DNA from: Thermoplasmata archaeon
GTDB taxonomy: Archaea > Thermoplasmatota > Thermoplasmata > UBA10834
Assembly (NCBI GenBank): GCA_025457845.1
Contig: JALOTO010000086.1
Span: 1 to 6,446 of the forward strand
Length of the DNA: 6,446 nucleotides
Direction: 5' to 3'
Shown here: positions 4,942 to 6,446 of the stretch, one piece after another
Layout of the letters: each line of letters opens with the position of its first letter
Numbering within the stretch: position 1 is the stretch's first letter
The notes under the pieces: generated by a model
The model's input: only the letters and a program-made list of their open reading frames with translations
Database searches by the model: none
What the model was told of the DNA's origin: nothing
Position numbers and translations under genes: made by a program

Positions 4942-5946
4942 CTAGTGGCAGGCTTGGCCGTACATGCCGTCCAGCACCTCTCCTTGTGTGGACACGAACT
5001 CGAAGTCGTAGCTACCCTCCCTGAGCGTCAGCTTGAGCATGCCGAAGGAGTCGTCGACGCCGTACTCGAGGTTGGCCGGCCACGGGTTGTGCTTGAAGCC
5101 CCAGAGGTAGGACCCTCCCGTCCCCACGACGAGCTGCCTCGGCCCTTCACGGTCCATGTTGCCGTACGGGTCCTGAGGCGCCCAGCGCATGTAGTTGTGG
5201 TTGTGCCCGCCGAGCACAAGGTCCACGCCGTACTCGTACATGACCTCCCAGTACGGGATCAGGTACAGCATCTCGTCGAGCCCCCACGACTGGCAGGTAT
5301 AGTACGACTCCCAGTCGTACCTCGGGTGGTGGAAGTACACGATGATACCCTTCGAGTCGTCCTGTGCTGCCAGGTCCTCCTCGAGCCAGGCGAGCTGAGC
5401 CTCGGCCTCCCCGGGCGAGGTCGCGTTCCATCCCCAGTACCACCAGGGGTGACCAAGGATGGAGTTCAATGTGACGATGTGCCAGGGCCCCAGGTCGAAT
5501 GAGTAGTACCCCCAGCGCAGGCGCTCCTCGTCGTCCCCCACAAGCGCCGAGACCCTGTCCGCGAAGTACGTGAAGTATCCCTCGGCCGAATCGGACATCG
5601 AGTAGTCGTGGTTGCCTATTGTCGGATAGATGAGGTTGTGCAGCGGCGAGAAGTACAGGTCGAAATAGGTCATGTAGTCCTCGTACGTGCCCTCGTTGTG
5701 CTGTGCGTCACCTATGGTGAGCAGTCCATCGAGGCCCATCTCAATCGCAAGACGTGCGACGTCGTCGTACTGGTTCCTGTTCAGGTTGTTGTGCGGGAAC
5801 TCGGTCGACGCGATGTCGCCCACGGCCCCGAGCACATACTCGGTCTCCGCGTCATCCGCTGAAACGTCCGCCGTCACGAAACACATCGGGCAGGCGAAGA
5901 CGATCCCTATCGCCAACGCCGCCAATGCCCCTACCTTTGCGTCCAA
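4942..5946 (-). CDS. Secreted calcineurin-like metallophosphoesterase (purple acid phosphatase-like)
   Basis: 334 residues. Residues 6-26 are a hydrophobic Sec-type signal (VGALAALAIGIVFACPMCFV) with likely cleavage near VTA or VSA, so the enzyme acts outside the cytoplasmic membrane. The dinuclear-metal motifs follow in order: GDI (43-45, D44), GDAQH (79-83, D80), GNHDY (111-115, N112/H113), FHHPRY (205-210) and GGHNHNY (246-252, H248/H250). Together they define a calcineurin-like phosphatase. The later segments APQDPYG and QLVVGTGGSY and the terminal CH resemble secreted bacterial phosphoesterases of the purple acid phosphatase-like group. The likely role is phosphate release from organic esters. 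C218 and C333 could form a disulfide. The start is TTG at 5946, supported by a GGGGGAGGGG run two bases upstream and by the well-placed signal peptide. The stop lies 16 bases from the convergent coiled-coil gene. Confidence 0.92.
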   Translation of the reverse strand: MDAKVGALAALAIGIVFACPMCFVTADVSADDAETEYVLGAVGDIASTEFPHNNLNRNQYDDVARLAIEMGLDGLLTIGDAQHNEGTYEDYMTYFDLYFSPLHNLIYPTIGNHDYSMSDSAEGYFTYFADRVSALVGDDEERLRWGYYSFDLGPWHIVTLNSILGHPWWYWGWNATSPGEAEAQLAWLEEDLAAQDDSKGIIVYFHHPRYDWESYYTCQSWGLDEMLYLIPYWEVMYEYGVDLVLGGHNHNYMRWAPQDPYGNMDREGPRQLVVGTGGSYLWGFKHNPWPANLEYGVDDSFGMLKLTLREGSYDFEFVSTQGEVLDGMYGQACH

Positions 5947-5948
5947 TG

Positions 5949-5958
5949 CCCCTCCCCC
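5949..5958 (-). promoter_or_regulatory. Strong Shine-Dalgarno run for the phosphoesterase TTG start
   Basis: The minus strand reads GGGGGAGGGG followed by CA and the TTG start. The GGAGG core lies four bases from the start codon, which supports TTG at 5946. Its upstream G residues are also one arm of the hairpin at 5955-5985. Confidence 0.6.
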
Positions 5959-5985
5959 TATGCGGCCGAGCGGCCGCGCAAGGGG
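5955..5985. repeat. GC-rich inverted repeat overlapping the phosphoesterase ribosome binding site
   Basis: CCCCT (5955-5959) pairs with AGGGG (5981-5985), and GCGGCCG (5962-5968) pairs with CGGCCGC (5971-5977), with a small internal bulge and a tight loop. It sits between the NifX-like stop and the phosphoesterase start. In the minus-strand RNA the outer stem uses G residues of the ribosome binding site. It could act in translation control or as a 3' boundary for the upstream gene. Confidence 0.55.
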
Positions 5986-6033
5986 TGATGGGCGACACCC
6001 CGTATCTAGGTTACTGACTCGTCTTGCGGATCA

Positions 6034-6402
6034 TCAGTGGTCGTGGTGATCGTGGTGTGCGCAGGCCGACTCCATCGAGGCCTCCTGCAGCTTCCCGCCC
6101 TTGTACAGCTCGACGGCATCCCTCACGGTCCCCGTCGCGCCGATGTAGACCTTGAACCCCAGTGAGTTGAGCATCCTTATTGCCCCTCCGCCTAGGCCTC
6201 CGCAGACCACCACATCGGGCCTCGCTGCCTTCAGCCTCTCGACGGGGGCGCCCCCGCCGCAGACATGCTCGCCGTTGTTCGCGATGACCTCGATCTTCCC
6301 GTTGGCCGTGTCCACCAGTGTGAAGCTCTGGGCCCTCCCGAAATGCTCGCTTATCTGGTCGTCGAGCCCGCTGGCCCCCATCGTCGGCATGCATATCCTC
6401 AT
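6034..6402 (-). CDS. NifX/NifB-type Fe-Mo cofactor-binding domain protein with His-rich tail
   Basis: 122 residues from the ATG at 6402. It matches the small single-domain proteins related to NifX, NafY and the NifB C-terminus (COG1433-like): MRICMPTMG at the start, ISEHFGRAQSF (17-27) with the usual HFGRA motif, then PDVVVCGGLGGGAIRMLNSLG (62-82), GATG (88-91) and a final AVELYKGGKLQ helix. Relatives bind or carry iron-sulfur or iron-molybdenum clusters; many archaeal members have no proven partner. C48, C67 and C114 plus a tail of ACAHHDHHDH (113-122) offer metal ligands. Two in-frame ATGs lie upstream (6435, 6417), but GGATGTGA sits five bases before 6402 and the family normally begins at this M-R-I, so the shorter form is preferred. 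No nif or other cluster genes are visible, and the phosphoesterase 87 bases downstream is probably separate. Confidence 0.9.
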   Translation of the reverse strand: MRICMPTMGASGLDDQISEHFGRAQSFTLVDTANGKIEVIANNGEHVCGGGAPVERLKAARPDVVVCGGLGGGAIRMLNSLGFKVYIGATGTVRDAVELYKGGKLQEASMESACAHHDHHDH

Positions 6403-6407
6403 CGAAG

Positions 6408-6415
6408 TCACATCC
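6408..6415 (-). promoter_or_regulatory. Shine-Dalgarno site deciding the NifX-like start
   Basis: GGATGTGA on the minus strand, close to the archaeal consensus GGAGGTGA, ends five bases before the ATG at 6402. The upstream in-frame ATGs at 6417 and 6435 have no such site. Confidence 0.55.
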
Positions 6416-6446
6416 ATTCTCGCCGTGTCCGCCATGTGGGCTGTCG

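Noticed and set aside
4945..5502. Plus-strand 185-codon frame opposite the phosphoesterase
   Set aside because: Antisense to a protein with complete metal-binding motifs; its V/H/L/P-rich translation has no domain.
6403..6435. Eleven extra N-terminal residues on the NifX-like protein
   Set aside because: The family begins at the M-R-I-x-x-P strand, and the best Shine-Dalgarno site lies within this stretch, five bases before the downstream ATG.
1..6446. tRNA, rRNA, CRISPR array, IS element, integrase or phage genes
   Set aside because: No cloverleaf, repeat-spacer pattern, terminal inverted repeat or transposase-like motif was seen on either strand.

Overview
The window is GC-rich (roughly 60% by eye) and archaeal. 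The best evidence is a complete archaeal exosome subunit Csl4 directly behind a METTL5-type RNA/DNA methyltransferase. A Ras-like GTPase lies upstream of these, and weak TATA-like promoters and non-ATG starts are also present. The combination resembles Thermoplasmata-type Euryarchaeota, but this is inference and no genus can be named from the sequence alone.

Layout. Positions 1-3618 hold six genes in a row on the minus strand. In transcription order they are a Ras-like GTPase (3618-2800), a METTL5-like methyltransferase (2771-2175), Csl4 (2174-1602), an unrecognised 59-residue coiled-coil protein (1546-1367), a divergent serine hydroxymethyltransferase (SHMT)-family PLP enzyme (1324-110), and the first 26 codons of an E1-like ThiF/MoeB/HesA adenylyltransferase (79 to the window edge). 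Gaps are 0 to 55 bases, so co-transcription of most of the run is plausible. The stretch 3619-3860 has no supported gene and forms a divergent promoter region. To its right on the plus strand is a 354-residue, largely coiled-coil protein of unknown function (3861-4925). A secreted calcineurin-like metallophosphoesterase (5946-4942, minus) converges on it with a 16-base gap. Upstream of that is a small NifX/NifB-like iron-molybdenum-cofactor-type protein with a histidine-rich tail (6402-6034, minus).

How the genes fit together. The methyltransferase and Csl4 abut exactly (TAG then GTG) and fit an RNA maturation/decay module. The SHMT-like enzyme and the E1-like protein are metabolic or sulfur/ubiquitin-like transfer genes, with no functional link visible beyond proximity. 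The GTPase and the coiled-coil protein share a divergent upstream region, which makes a switch/effector pairing worth testing but not shown. No tRNA, rRNA, CRISPR array, insertion sequence or integrase was seen.

The points most worth a second look are the 59-residue protein with eight perfectly spaced heptad core positions, the changed active-site positions in the SHMT-like enzyme, the divergent GTPase/coiled-coil pair, and a GC-rich hairpin whose arm runs into the ribosome binding site of the phosphoesterase.
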